A stretch of 64,000 nucleotides of DNA from Shewanella zhangzhouensis (GCF_019457615.1 NZ_CP080414.1:2106501-2170500), one strand, 5' to 3'. Positions 18,585-26,882 are shown, counted from the first letter of the stretch. Program-made: numbers and translations. Notes: generated by a model not told the origin, from the letters alone.

Positions 18585-19799
18585 TTACTGGCGATAGTTT
18601 TCCAAAAACTCTCCAAAGGCGCTGAGCGCCTTTTCCAGATCTTCCTTATGGGGCAAAAATACCACCCGCAGATGATCAGGTTCCGGCCAGTTAAAGGCAC
18701 TGCCCTGGACCAGCAGAATTTTCTTTTCCTTTAACAAATCCAGCACCAATCGCTCGTCGTCACGCAGATTAAATCGCTTGGGATCTAATTTGGGGAAGGC
18801 ATACAGGGCACCCTTGGGCTTTTTACAGCTCACCCCGGGGATGGCATTCAGGTACTCATAGCAGGTGTCGCGCTGCACGCTTAACCGGCCGGTGGGCAGA
18901 ATAAGCTCATTAATACTCTGGTAGCCACCGAGCGCAGTTTGCACCGCATGCTGATTGGGTACGTTGGCACACAGACGCATAGAGGCAAGCATATCCAGGC
19001 CTTCGATGTAACTCTTCGCGGCCTTGAGATTGCCAGAAAGCATCATCCAACCGACTCGGAATCCAGCTGCGCGATAGGCTTTTGACAGGCCATTAAAGGT
19101 CACGGTAAGAATGTCATCGGACAAACCGGCGGCGGGTATGTGCACAGCGTCGTCATAGAGGATTTTATCGTAAATCTCATCGGCAAAAAGGATAAGGGCA
19201 TGCTGGCGACAAAGCTCAATAATCTCCAGTAGCAGCTCACGGCTGTATACGGCGCCGGTTGGATTGTTGGGATTGATTATCACAATCGCACGGGTGCGCG
19301 GGCTGATTTTTGCTTTGATATCTTCAAGGTCCGGAAACCAGTCTGATTCTTCATCACAGCGATAATGTACTGCCTTGCCACCGGCCAGATTGGCTGCCGC
19401 TGTCCAAAGTGGGTAATCGGGGGAGGGGATAAGTACTTCATCGTCACTGTTCAGAAGCCCCTGCAGCGCCATCACAATCAACTCTGAAACCCCGTTTCCT
19501 ATATAAACGTCTTCAATATCAACGCCAAAAATGCCTTGGGATTGATAATGCTGCACTATGGCTTTTCGGGCAGAAAACAGACCCTTGGATTCACAATAGC
19601 CCTGGGCGCTGGGGAGATTCAAAATGACATCACGGACGATTTCTTCCGGTGCTTCAAAACCAAAGGGGGCCGGGTTGCCAATATTCAGTTTGAGGATCCT
19701 GTGGCCTTCGTCTTCCAGACGACGGGCCTCCTTGTGCACCGGACCACGAATGTCGTAGCAAACGGTGTCTAATTTATTGGACTTAATGATGGGACGCAT
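18585..19799 (-). CDS. alaA: Glutamate-pyruvate (alanine) aminotransferase AlaA
   Basis: PLP-dependent enzyme making alanine from pyruvate with glutamate as donor (fold type I, aminotransferase class I). The 404-residue product begins MRPIIKSNKLDTVCYDIRGP as in E. coli AlaA (YfbQ). It shows IINPNNPTGAVYS, LFADEIYDKILYDD, the PLP lysine in TFNGLSKAYRAAGFRVGWM, and the substrate-carboxylate arginine in HLRVVFLP. ATG at 19797-19799. Its promoter must lie in the long upstream gap. Downstream neighbour yfbR is conserved. Confidence 0.94.
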   Translation of the reverse strand: MRPIIKSNKLDTVCYDIRGPVHKEARRLEDEGHRILKLNIGNPAPFGFEAPEEIVRDVILNLPSAQGYCESKGLFSARKAIVQHYQSQGIFGVDIEDVYIGNGVSELIVMALQGLLNSDDEVLIPSPDYPLWTAAANLAGGKAVHYRCDEESDWFPDLEDIKAKISPRTRAIVIINPNNPTGAVYSRELLLEIIELCRQHALILFADEIYDKILYDDAVHIPAAGLSDDILTVTFNGLSKAYRAAGFRVGWMMLSGNLKAAKSYIEGLDMLASMRLCANVPNQHAVQTALGGYQSINELILPTGRLSVQRDTCYEYLNAIPGVSCKKPKGALYAFPKLDPKRFNLRDDERLVLDLLKEKKILLVQGSAFNWPEPDHLRVVFLPHKEDLEKALSAFGEFLENYRQ

Positions 19800-20241
19800 C
19801 CTGTACCTCTGGGCCCTGGTCTGTTGGAAAAATATGGCGTGCTCGCCAGAGGCTCACAATAACCAAGTTCAAGACAACATAAAAGAGAACAAACATCAAA
19901 AATATAAAATAAATTCAGTAATAAACACTGAAAAAGCCATCTTTAAATTAGCGTGAAAAGCATAACATGCTGCGCCGATCGTGTTTGTAAGTGTTGCATA
20001 CCTGAGTATAGGTATCGCAGCGCAGACACTGCCAGCGTGTGGCCATTTGGCAGGACTCGGCGGCTGATTGATAAAGTCTTACGCAGAAATCAAAAAAGCC
20101 TGCAAAAAATACGCATGTCTATTCGATAATTCAGGGCGAACATGCGTGGATCTGATCCAATTTAACTTACTGATAATTAATTAATAAAATCCAATAAAAA
20201 GTGTGTGGTCAAAAAAGAACCGCTTTGAATGGAATTTCTGG
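19800..20241. other. Long AT-rich gap upstream of alaA
   Basis: About 440 bases without a convincing gene; a 63-codon frame here (19765-19956) has no coding character. It must contain the alaA promoter on the minus strand. One structured spot is ACGCATGT (20111-20118) and its reverse complement ACATGCGT (20140-20147), an 8-bp inverted repeat around 21 bases. No known operator recognised. Confidence 0.5.
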
Positions 20242-20270
20242 TTGACTGGTCGGACGATGCACATTATTTT
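20242..20270 (+). promoter_or_regulatory. Probable sigma-70 promoter of the NhaC-family gene
   Basis: TTGACT (20242-20247), a 17-base spacer, then TATTTT (20265-20270). Start of transcription would be near 20277, giving a leader of roughly 167 bases before the ATG at 20444. Confidence 0.5.
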
Positions 20271-20276
20271 CTGCCC

Positions 20277-20443
20277 GATGTTTTTACCCAGGCACGAACA
20301 ATAGCGGCAGCTGTAACCTGACCGACTGGCGGTATGCCCATAATAAAGCAGAAAAATCGGTGCCCTGGAGAGAATGAGGTCCTCAGGGTGCCGGCACCCA
20401 GAAACTTTTGCCCTCGTTGGGCCCTGATAGAGGACCTGTTTGC
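20277..20443 (+). promoter_or_regulatory. Structured mRNA leader that can sequester the ribosome binding site of the NhaC gene
   Basis: AGGTCCTC (20377-20384) is perfectly complementary to GAGGACCT (20430-20437), which contains the ribosome binding site GAGGA, 9 bases before the ATG. Between these arms are two small hairpins: the palindrome GGGTGCCGGCACCC (20386-20399) and GCCC-TCGTT-GGGC (20410-20422), making a three-way junction. An alternative helix, CCCTGGAG (20363-20370) with CCTCAGGG (20381-20388), would use up part of the sequestering arm and free the site. Mutually exclusive helices around a ribosome binding site are what translational riboswitches or protein-bound leaders look like. 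It does not match the lysine, glycine, SAM, TPP, FMN or cobalamin consensus that I know. Ligand unknown. Confidence 0.5.
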
Positions 20444-21826
20444 ATGTCTGAGCCGACAGCGATAAGTCTGATCCCACCCTTTGTGGTGCTGGCGTTGGCC
20501 ATTTGGCTGCGTCGTCCAATCCTTGCCCTGATCATCGGCGCCGTTGCCGGTTTGCTCCTGCTGGACCCTTCTTCCGTGCTTGGTAACTTTGCCGATGCAT
20601 CTTTGAAGGTGATGCAGGATGAAACCATTGGCTGGCTTATTCTGGTGTGTGGCAGCTTCGGCGCCCTGATTGCGCTTCTGGTTCGCACCGGCGGTGCTCT
20701 CGCATTTGGTCGTAAAGCGATTTTGATGGCCAAGGGCCGAAAATCTTCGCTGTTTATGACCTTTGTGCTGGGTCTGGTGATCTTTATCGACGATTACCTG
20801 AATGCGCTTACCGTGGGTGAAACCATGAAGCGTGTGACCGACAAATTTAAAGTATCCCGCGAGATGCTGGCTTACGTTGTTGACTCCACCGCCGCCCCTG
20901 TGTGTGTGCTGGTGCCGCTGTCGACCTGGGCAGTGTTCTTCGGTGGTCTTCTGGTAGACAACGGTGTGGCTGCTGACGGTGAAGCCATCAGCGTCTATAT
21001 GTCGGCCATTCCCTATATGCTGTATGCCTGGCTTGCGGTCATCATGGTGCTTTTGGTTGTGGTAGGTGTGGTGCCTGCCATCGGCCCAATGAAAAAGGCC
21101 GAGCTGGCTGCTGCTCAGGGTGAGCCTGCCAAAGCGCAGGTAGACTGGGAAGAAGTGCACACCTCCGACGAATACGCCGTAAAAGCTATCGAAGACGAGT
21201 TTGAGCACGCCGACCAGCACGGTAAGCTGCATAACTTTTTGGTGCCGCTGGGTCTTCTGGTTGCCTTTACCGTGTATTTCGATATCGATGTCTGGAAGGG
21301 TTTGCTTGCCACTCTGGCCGTGACTCTGCCTTACTATGCCGTACAAAAGCTGATGCCAATGTCTGAGATGATGGATCAGATGATTGACGGCTTTAAGAGC
21401 ATGTTGCCTGCCATTGGTACCGTGGTTGCCGCCTTTATCTTTAAGGATGTGTGCGATCAGTTGCTGCTGCCTCAGTACGTGATTGATACCTTGAGCCCTT
21501 ATATGACAGCCAAGATGCTGCCGGCGATTGTGTTCCTGGCAATGGCGGTGCTGGCGTTTGCCACCGGCTCGAGCTGGGGTATCTTTGCGGTGACCATTCC
21601 GATTGTGATGCCACTGGCCAATGCCGTTGGTGCCGATACCGCGCTGGTGATTGGTGCGCTCCTGTCAGCGTCTTCATTCGGTAGCCAGGCGTGCTTCTAC
21701 TCAGATTCCACCGTACTGGCCGCTCAGGGCTCAGGCTGTAATCTGGTCAGCCACGCGGTTACTCAGCTTCCCTATGCGCTGATTGCTGCTGCCTTGGCCT
21801 TTGTGGGCTTTATCCTGCTGGCCTGA
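20444..21826 (+). CDS. NhaC-family Na+-coupled antiporter or amino acid transporter
   Basis: The 460-residue polytopic inner-membrane protein has about eleven hydrophobic segments and the NhaC-family signatures FIDDYLNALTVGETMKRVTD, DSTAAPVCVLVPLSTWAVFF, ATGSSWGIFAVTIPIVMPLA and SSFGSQACFYSDSTVLAAQG. Members are annotated as Na+/H+ antiporters, but several in Shewanella and Vibrio have been predicted by regulon analysis to be amino acid carriers (LysW, MetT and tyrosine-linked types). Which one this is cannot be told from sequence alone. A charged cytoplasmic loop (about 220-265) splits the two halves. ATG at 20444 with GAGGA 9 bases before it, hidden in a helix of the leader. Monocistronic. 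Confidence 0.85.
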   Translation: MSEPTAISLIPPFVVLALAIWLRRPILALIIGAVAGLLLLDPSSVLGNFADASLKVMQDETIGWLILVCGSFGALIALLVRTGGALAFGRKAILMAKGRKSSLFMTFVLGLVIFIDDYLNALTVGETMKRVTDKFKVSREMLAYVVDSTAAPVCVLVPLSTWAVFFGGLLVDNGVAADGEAISVYMSAIPYMLYAWLAVIMVLLVVVGVVPAIGPMKKAELAAAQGEPAKAQVDWEEVHTSDEYAVKAIEDEFEHADQHGKLHNFLVPLGLLVAFTVYFDIDVWKGLLATLAVTLPYYAVQKLMPMSEMMDQMIDGFKSMLPAIGTVVAAFIFKDVCDQLLLPQYVIDTLSPYMTAKMLPAIVFLAMAVLAFATGSSWGIFAVTIPIVMPLANAVGADTALVIGALLSASSFGSQACFYSDSTVLAAQGSGCNLVSHAVTQLPYALIAAALAFVGFILLA

Positions 21827-21844
21827 TTGCTGCTGCTATCCACA

Positions 21845-21877
21845 TAAAAACACCCGGCTTGCCGGGTGTTTTTTTAT
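21845..21877 (+). terminator. Terminator of the NhaC-family gene
   Basis: AAAAACACCCGGC-TT-GCCGGGTGTTTTTTT, 20 bases after the stop codon. Confidence 0.92.
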
Positions 21878-22038
21878 GCCTGACTATCTGACTTGATATC
21901 CGGCTCGCGGACTGCTGCCACCGTACATTGGATGCGTTGTCAGTCGAGTGTCTTGATGTACTGCAGTAGGCGCTATTCATCTGTTCTTCGGCTTTACCAG
22001 TCAGCTTTGCAGGATAAGGTCGCTTAAGGGGAGTACAC

Positions 22039-22179
22039 ATGAGTAAATGGGAGAGGTATCCGCTTCACCTCGGCGACTGCTGTGCAGGCGCGTTGATGCA
22101 TAGGTGGTCAGGTGAAGACCCTGGGTTCATCGAGGATGTGGATGTCAAACAAAAAAGCCAGCACTGGGCTGGCTTTTAA
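22039..22179 (+). CDS. Possible 46-residue small protein
   Basis: A short frame from the ATG at 22039, with AAGGGGAG 5 bases before it, encodes MSKWERYPLHLGDCCAGALM and continues to a C-terminal SQHWAGF; the last codons run into the efp terminator. The ribosome binding site is much better than chance, and the peptide carries a Cys pair and a cluster of acidic residues. Against it: no recognised family, no evident promoter, and its 3' end is the hairpin itself. It lies in the 368-base gap between the NhaC gene and efp; the rest of that gap (21878-22020) shows nothing I can name. Confidence 0.25.
   Translation: MSKWERYPLHLGDCCAGALMHRWSGEDPGFIEDVDVKQKSQHWAGF
22152..22178 (-). terminator. Terminator of efp
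   Basis: On the minus strand the hairpin AGCCAGC...GCTGGCT is followed by TTTTTTG; it begins about 18 bases beyond the efp stop codon. An A/T tract also flanks the other side. Confidence 0.85.
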
Positions 22180-22194
22180 CTCATTGAAGGGCGA

Positions 22195-22761
22195 TTAGTT
22201 TACGCGCTTCTTGAATTCACCGGTACGGGTGTCGATTTCGATTTTGTCGCCTTCTTTAACGAAGTCAGCAACCATCAGCTCGATATCGCTGCCAACCAGT
22301 TTGGCAGGCTTCATTACTTTACCGGAGGTGTCACCACGGGCAGCTGGCTCGGTGTAGCCAACTTCACGGATGATGGTGGTTGGCATTTCAACAGAAATGG
22401 CCTTGCCTTCGTAGAAGGTTACCTGACAGGTTTCTTCCATGCCATCAACGATGTACTTGGCAGCGTCGCCTACGTTCTCGGCTTCAACGTCGTACTGGTT
22501 GTACTCGGCATCCATGAATACGTACATTGGGTCAGCGAAGTAAGAGTAGGTGCAATCCAGACGCTCCAGAACGATAACGTCCATCTTGTCTTCACCCTTG
22601 AAGGTGGTCTCGGTAGAAGAGTCGATCAGCAGGTTTTTCAGCTTCATCTTAACGATGGCAGCGTTACGGCCTGAACGGGTGGTTTCAGTCTTCTGAACAA
22701 CCCATGGGCTGTCGTTAAACATGATCACGTTACCGGGACGGATTTCATGAGCAGTTTTCAT
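22195..22761 (-). CDS. efp: Elongation factor P, arginine-32 (rhamnosylated) type
   Basis: Binds the ribosome between the P and E sites and rescues stalling at polyproline. The 188-residue protein has the three-domain layout (KOW-like N-terminus and two OB domains). The loop that reaches the peptidyl transferase centre reads TTRSGRNAAIVK, with arginine exactly at position 32 rather than the lysine modified by EpmA/EpmB. This is the subfamily activated by EarP-mediated rhamnosylation, and earP is the gene directly upstream on the same strand (40-base gap), so they are probably co-expressed. ATG at 22761; own terminator downstream. Confidence 0.97.
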   Translation of the reverse strand: MKTAHEIRPGNVIMFNDSPWVVQKTETTRSGRNAAIVKMKLKNLLIDSSTETTFKGEDKMDVIVLERLDCTYSYFADPMYVFMDAEYNQYDVEAENVGDAAKYIVDGMEETCQVTFYEGKAISVEMPTTIIREVGYTEPAARGDTSGKVMKPAKLVGSDIELMVADFVKEGDKIEIDTRTGEFKKRVN

Positions 22762-22801
22762 TACTAAATTTCCTATATCTTGGACGTTTAACTTTAAGGC
22801 G

Positions 22802-23968
22802 CTATCTTAACGATTTTTTGACGAATTGCACTAGCCTGGTTGCCAGATCTGTCGTCTTAAGTGCATCGATTGGCCATTGTTTGGCGTGTGCCAACAAAGG
22901 CGAAGCGAAAGATTCGATATTTTGCCAGTGCTGCTGCACGGCATCCGCCTGTTGCTGATTGAACGCAAGGTTCAAGTTTTTCCAGCAATCTGCAATCTCA
23001 GGAGCCAGATTATCGCAGTAAAGGCGCATAAAAGCTTCTAATTTTACCAGGTGGTAGTCTTCTTCCTGCTGGTAAATGTGCCAAATAAAAGGTCGGCCTG
23101 CCCATTGTGCCCGTAAAAAGGAGTCTTCGCCCCGTACGATATTAAAATCGGCGCTCCAAAGCAGGCGATCGTAGCCGGCCTGATCGGTCATTGGCAGTAT
23201 ATGGATGCTAAGAGCGCCGTGACAAAACCGCTCGCCTGGTGTGACATCGGCCGGGGACTTGGGCAGATAAGACGCCAAACTGCTGAGGCTGCGTCCCTTT
23301 GGCACCAACAGATGCACAGGACTGGATGAAGCTGACCAAAGGGCACAGAGGCCCTCAAGTGCCAGGGTTTCATAGCTGAAGAGGCTGACGACCTTATCAT
23401 CCTTTTCGATGCCACTCAGCCCCAGGCTTTTAAAAAGATTGAGCTTGTTGGCACTGTCGGCTTGCCAGGCATCCCTTTCATCAAAGAGTGTCCGTTCGCA
23501 GATAAGGCCACCACTGGCGGCAGAAAACCCGGGCATATAAAAGTACTTGTTGATGCCGCCGCCCTGAAAGGAAGGCAATCCATGGCAACCGTCAACCCAG
23601 TCTTCTGCGCTCAGGTATTCAAGATTGAGCCAAAGCGGGGGTGTAGGCGCAGATTTAGCAGTGGCCTTGACCGGTTCAGGCAATTCACAGGCAAAGGCTT
23701 CAATCAGCACGGCGCCGGGCGTGTAATCGACATTCAGCGGCGTATTCCACTGATTAATAGTGACGCCTTCCAGAGTCTGCGAGCTCAGCGTTGGGTCAAG
23801 CGTTGGCAATATATGGGCAAAGCTTTTGAGGTCATCCACCCAAAGCACAATGGCAAGCTGATATTCCAATGCCAGTTGTTTTGACAGACGCCAGGTAACG
23901 CCAATATCGCCGTAGTTATCGACGACGGCACAAAAGATGTCCCAGTGGTTGGAATGAGGACTGGTCAT
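22802..23968 (-). CDS. earP: EF-P arginine rhamnosyltransferase EarP
   Basis: Transfers rhamnose from TDP-rhamnose to Arg32 of EF-P; an inverting GT-B enzyme (formerly DUF2331). The 388-residue product begins with the family's invariant motif DIFCAVVDNYGDIGVTWRLS, containing Asp17 and Asp21. The C-terminal nucleotide-sugar region shows FNIVRGEDSFLRAQWAGRPF, including the conserved Glu of RGEDS, and IWHIYQQEEDYH. The pairing with an Arg32 EF-P immediately downstream confirms the assignment; the EarP/EF-P system has been shown experimentally in Shewanella oneidensis and Pseudomonas. ATG at 23968. Confidence 0.96.
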   Translation of the reverse strand: MTSPHSNHWDIFCAVVDNYGDIGVTWRLSKQLALEYQLAIVLWVDDLKSFAHILPTLDPTLSSQTLEGVTINQWNTPLNVDYTPGAVLIEAFACELPEPVKATAKSAPTPPLWLNLEYLSAEDWVDGCHGLPSFQGGGINKYFYMPGFSAASGGLICERTLFDERDAWQADSANKLNLFKSLGLSGIEKDDKVVSLFSYETLALEGLCALWSASSSPVHLLVPKGRSLSSLASYLPKSPADVTPGERFCHGALSIHILPMTDQAGYDRLLWSADFNIVRGEDSFLRAQWAGRPFIWHIYQQEEDYHLVKLEAFMRLYCDNLAPEIADCWKNLNLAFNQQQADAVQQHWQNIESFASPLLAHAKQWPIDALKTTDLATRLVQFVKKSLR

Positions 23969-24005
23969 AGAAGCGAGAGACCCGAATTCAATTGGCGCTG
24001 AAATG

Positions 24006-24032
24006 AAAAAGCGGCGTAAACGCCGCCTTTTG
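24006..24032 (-). terminator. Terminator of fldA
   Basis: GCGGCG-TAAA-CGCCGC (24011-24026); on the minus strand the stem is followed by TTTTTCAT. It separates the fldA unit from earP-efp. Confidence 0.88.
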
Positions 24033-24046
24033 CAAAGTTAAAGAAA

Positions 24047-24574
24047 TCAGTCGGCCAACTCGGCCAGGCACATTTCTTCGTAAATCTGTTTTACCCACTG
24101 ATCAACGCGCTCTTCGGTGAGTTCTGGCTGACGGTCTTCATCGATACCCAGACCCACGAAGTGATCGTCATCCACCAGCGCCTTGGAGGCTTCGAAGTTA
24201 TAACCGGCAGTAGGCCAGTGACCGACGATAATGCCACCACGGGTTTCGACGATGTCGCGTACCATGCCCATGGCATCGAGGAAGTACTCGGCATAATCTT
24301 CCTGATCGCCGCAACCGAAAATGGCTACCAGCTTGTCGGTAAAGTCGATTTGCTCAAGCTCAGGGAAAAAGTCGTCCCAATCGCACTGCGCTTCACCGTA
24401 GTACCAGGTTGGGATCCCGAACAGCAGCAGGTCGAATTCGGCGATCTGCTCCTTGGTGCTCTTGGCGATGTCTTTGACATCCACCATCTGCTTACCCAGT
24501 TTTTTCTGGATCATCTTGGCGACAGCTTCGGTGTTGCCTGTGTCACTGCCGAAAAAAAGACCTACAGTAGCCAT
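24047..24574 (-). CDS. fldA: Flavodoxin I
   Basis: Small FMN electron carrier of the cytoplasm. The 175-residue sequence has the phosphate-binding loop GSDTGNTE at residues 9-16, the flavin-stacking region IPTWYYGEAQCDWDD (Trp and Tyr), and FGCGDQEDYAEYFLDAMG, the long-chain flavodoxin hallmark. Acidic throughout, as usual. ybfE lies upstream on the same strand with 53 bases between, as in E. coli where fur follows fldA; fur is not here, the next gene being earP after a terminator. Confidence 0.97.
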   Translation of the reverse strand: MATVGLFFGSDTGNTEAVAKMIQKKLGKQMVDVKDIAKSTKEQIAEFDLLLFGIPTWYYGEAQCDWDDFFPELEQIDFTDKLVAIFGCGDQEDYAEYFLDAMGMVRDIVETRGGIIVGHWPTAGYNFEASKALVDDDHFVGLGIDEDRQPELTEERVDQWVKQIYEEMCLAELAD

Positions 24575-24627
24575 TGTCTTTCCTTTAAATATCAGTTGCG
24601 TTTACGCGGCATCCACAAAAGTTTGAC

Positions 24628-24900
24628 TCAGTCGTCAAACGATTGCTTAAGTATGCATTCGATTAATTGGCTGCGGCTGATGTTACTGGCCAGCGCCTTT
24701 TCGTTCAAGGCGTCGTACAAATCTTGTGACACCTTTAACTCTATTCGCTTGAGGCCCTTTGCCTTATCCCGTTGGATCTGGTTACGCTTGTTAACCCTCA
24801 GTTGCGTTTCCCGGGGAAGGGGATTGCTTCTGGGACGTCCACGGCGTTTTTCATCGGCAAAGAGATCGATTGTTGTTCTGTCTGCTGCTTCTTTTGCCAT
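24628..24900 (-). CDS. ybfE: YbfE-like ribbon-helix-helix protein (LexA-regulated family in E. coli)
   Basis: Small basic 90-residue protein: an N-terminal GRPRSNPLPRETQLRVNKRN with many Arg/Lys, then a CopG/ribbon-helix-helix-like segment (LKRIELKVSQDLYDALNEKA, NISRSQLIECILKQ). Likely binds DNA as a dimer; target unknown. Neighbours ybfF (two genes upstream) and fldA (downstream) give the same order as E. coli ybfF-ybfE-fldA, which fixes the name. In E. coli the gene is under LexA; I could not identify a LexA box here by eye. Starts 7 bases after the DUF2788 gene ends, so they are co-transcribed. Confidence 0.88.
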   Translation of the reverse strand: MAKEAADRTTIDLFADEKRRGRPRSNPLPRETQLRVNKRNQIQRDKAKGLKRIELKVSQDLYDALNEKALASNISRSQLIECILKQSFDD

Positions 24901-24907
24901 TTTGTCA

Positions 24908-25129
24908 TTAGCCTATACCGGCGCCTTCCCAAGTCATTTGAATAATGCCCTTGGCGATAAAGCCTGCACACCCTAAAAACAGCACCAACCACACAATATA
25001 ACGGCCAAACTTGGGCACATTGCCCTGTTTCAGCACATCATGGATTGCCATGCCAATGAAGAAGAATATGGCAGCGAAAAACAGGTTTAATCCCAGGGTT
25101 TCTATTTGCTGCATATACTCGGCTAACAT
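24908..25129 (-). CDS. DUF2788 family small membrane protein
   Basis: 73 residues with two hydrophobic helices (about 14-33, NLFFAAIFFFIGMAIHDVL, and 43-63, RYIVWLVLFLGCAGFIAKGI) joined by the basic linker KQGNVPKFGR. The sequence fits the DUF2788 family found in Shewanella, Vibrio and relatives; function unknown. It sits between ybfF and ybfE and ends 7 bases before ybfE, an insertion relative to E. coli. Confidence 0.82.
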   Translation of the reverse strand: MLAEYMQQIETLGLNLFFAAIFFFIGMAIHDVLKQGNVPKFGRYIVWLVLFLGCAGFIAKGIIQMTWEGAGIG

Positions 25130-25225
25130 CAGCGCTGACTCCGGCGTTGCTTGGCGTAGGGGTAAAACCCGGCCTTGAAAAAGAGGCGCGAATATATCAC
25201 ATCATATTAGCGTCTGCTATAGCCT

Positions 25226-26014
25226 TTACCCGTGTAACTCAGGGCGTTGGCTGTCCAGAAAATTTTTCACCAGTCGGTTAAAGATGCTGGGCTTCTGTGC
25301 GTGTAACCAGTGGCCGGCTCCCCCAATGGACTTAAGTTGCACCTTGGGAAACTGGGTGAGGATGGCGTCTTTATGTTCAGCGGTAACATAGTCTGACTCA
25401 TCACCGCGGATAAAGAGTGTCGGACCATTGTAAGAGTCATTACTGAACGGCCAACCGATAATGCCGTCATAGGAGGCTATCAGCCCGTCGAGATTCATCC
25501 GCCAACTGAAACCAGACTCCGCCCGGCGAAAGCTTTTCAGCAAAAACTGTGCTGTCGCGTCATCCACACTCCTTGCCAGCAGGTGATTCAAGGCCTCCTT
25601 CCTGTCGACGCTGCCATCCAGGGGCAAAGAGGTAAGCGCCGCAAACACTCGTTGATGGCGGGGGGCATAGGGCACGGGGGCGATATCGGCGGCAACCACG
25701 GAAGCGACTCGTTCAGGATATAGAAGCGCCGTTGCCAACACGATTTTACCGCCCATGGAATGACCAATCAGATGCGCTTTGGTAGCGCCCAGTTCATCCA
25801 GCAATGACACCAGACTCTGGGCCAGACTTTGGTAGTCCATCTTATTCCAGTGGGGGCTTTGGCCGTGATTGGGCACATCTATGCGAGTAACGCGATAGTC
25901 GGTTTCCAGGGTCTGCGCCAGTGTCTTGAGGTTATCCAGATCACCGAAAAGGCCATGAACCAGAATGACATCTTCCCCGGAGCCTTGTGTCTGATAGTTA
26001 AGCTGCGCTGACAT
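25226..26014 (-). CDS. ybfF: YbfF-type alpha/beta-hydrolase (acyl-CoA ester thioesterase/esterase)
   Basis: 262-residue cytoplasmic alpha/beta hydrolase. Oxyanion region VHGLFGDLDNLKTLA, nucleophile elbow HLIGHSMGGKIVLA (Ser), acid in FIRGDESDYV (Asp) and a C-terminal His in GGAGHWLHAQKP complete a plausible triad. E. coli YbfF hydrolyses palmitoyl- and malonyl-CoA and p-nitrophenyl esters; the physiological substrate is unclear. Upstream it diverges from seqA, as in E. coli. 96 bases separate it from the DUF2788 gene. Confidence 0.9.
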   Translation of the reverse strand: MSAQLNYQTQGSGEDVILVHGLFGDLDNLKTLAQTLETDYRVTRIDVPNHGQSPHWNKMDYQSLAQSLVSLLDELGATKAHLIGHSMGGKIVLATALLYPERVASVVAADIAPVPYAPRHQRVFAALTSLPLDGSVDRKEALNHLLARSVDDATAQFLLKSFRRAESGFSWRMNLDGLIASYDGIIGWPFSNDSYNGPTLFIRGDESDYVTAEHKDAILTQFPKVQLKSIGGAGHWLHAQKPSIFNRLVKNFLDSQRPELHG

Positions 26015-26280
26015 GTAAATCCTGCCTGTTGATTGGGATTAACACTTAAAGGCGGCAATTTTGCCCTCAAGCACGGGCGCAGGCAAGAAAAGTGGCCTGC
26101 ACCATTGATGTGCGATTAAAAAATGCCCGCTTGTTCGCTCCCTGGCTTGGTAATCATCATCTCGGCCACGGTTTTCATTTTAGAGCGCTTTATCAATCTG
26201 TTGGACTGGCTTACACTGGGCTTTCTTCGGCGAAGCGGCATGCCTTGCATGCCTGATAAGACAAAAGGAAAGCATTGGTG

Positions 26281-26844
26281 ATGAAATATATCGAAGTGGA
26301 CGAAGAGCTCTATCGTTACATAGCCGGCAAGACTGAACGTATCGGTGAGAGTGCGTCGGATATTTTACGGCGTTTGCTGGGACTCTCTGTCGCCGAAGTC
26401 TCAGAAGTGGCACCTGTCGATATCAGTGAACCTGGCATGGAACAAGAGCCGGTGCATGTGCCCGAGGTCGAGCCTGAGCCGGACGTTGCCGCCCAGACCG
26501 AGATTGATTTTTCAGACTTGCTCAGTGAAGCGGGTCTGTCAGCGCAAAAAGGCGCCGTAGGCCGTTTTCTTTATGCGCTGGAATGTTTGCACCAGGCCGC
26601 ACCTTCACGTTTTGAACAGGTGTTGCAAATTCAGGGACGCGATCGTCTCTACTTTGCCACATCCAAAGAAGCCCTGCTCAAGGCAAGCCAATCGGCCAAC
26701 CCTAAAGAAATCGGTACAAGCGGTTTTTGGGTAACCACAAACAACAATACCGCTAAAAAACGCACCATACTTGAAGAAGCCCTGGTGCAGTTGGGTTGCG
26801 ATCCGGTTCGTGCCAAATCCCTGGGTGAGCTGGCGCTCGCCTGA
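26281..26844 (+). CDS. seqA: Replication initiation negative regulator SeqA
   Basis: Binds hemimethylated GATC sites, sequesters oriC after initiation and organises newly replicated DNA. The 187-residue protein has the N-terminal oligomerisation module (MKYIEVDEELYRYIAGKTER, then IGESASDILRRLLGLS), an acidic linker (about 40-80) and the C-terminal DNA-binding domain (FLYALECLHQAAPSRFEQVL, IQGRDRLYFATS, GFWVTTNNNTAKKR). TTG and GTG codons precede it in frame, but the ATG at 26281 matches the family start and has AGGA about 13 bases upstream. Its presence implies Dam methylation in this organism. pgm follows after 38 bases, a conserved operon. Confidence 0.96.
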   Translation: MKYIEVDEELYRYIAGKTERIGESASDILRRLLGLSVAEVSEVAPVDISEPGMEQEPVHVPEVEPEPDVAAQTEIDFSDLLSEAGLSAQKGAVGRFLYALECLHQAAPSRFEQVLQIQGRDRLYFATSKEALLKASQSANPKEIGTSGFWVTTNNNTAKKRTILEEALVQLGCDPVRAKSLGELALA

Positions 26845-26882
26845 AACGACACCATTAGCCATCTACGATAAGGAATTCAGCC

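Noticed and set aside
20277..20443. Lysine or glycine riboswitch before the NhaC gene
   Set aside because: The conserved cores of these classes (such as the AGAGGUGC region of the lysine class) are not present; only an unassigned structured leader is claimed.
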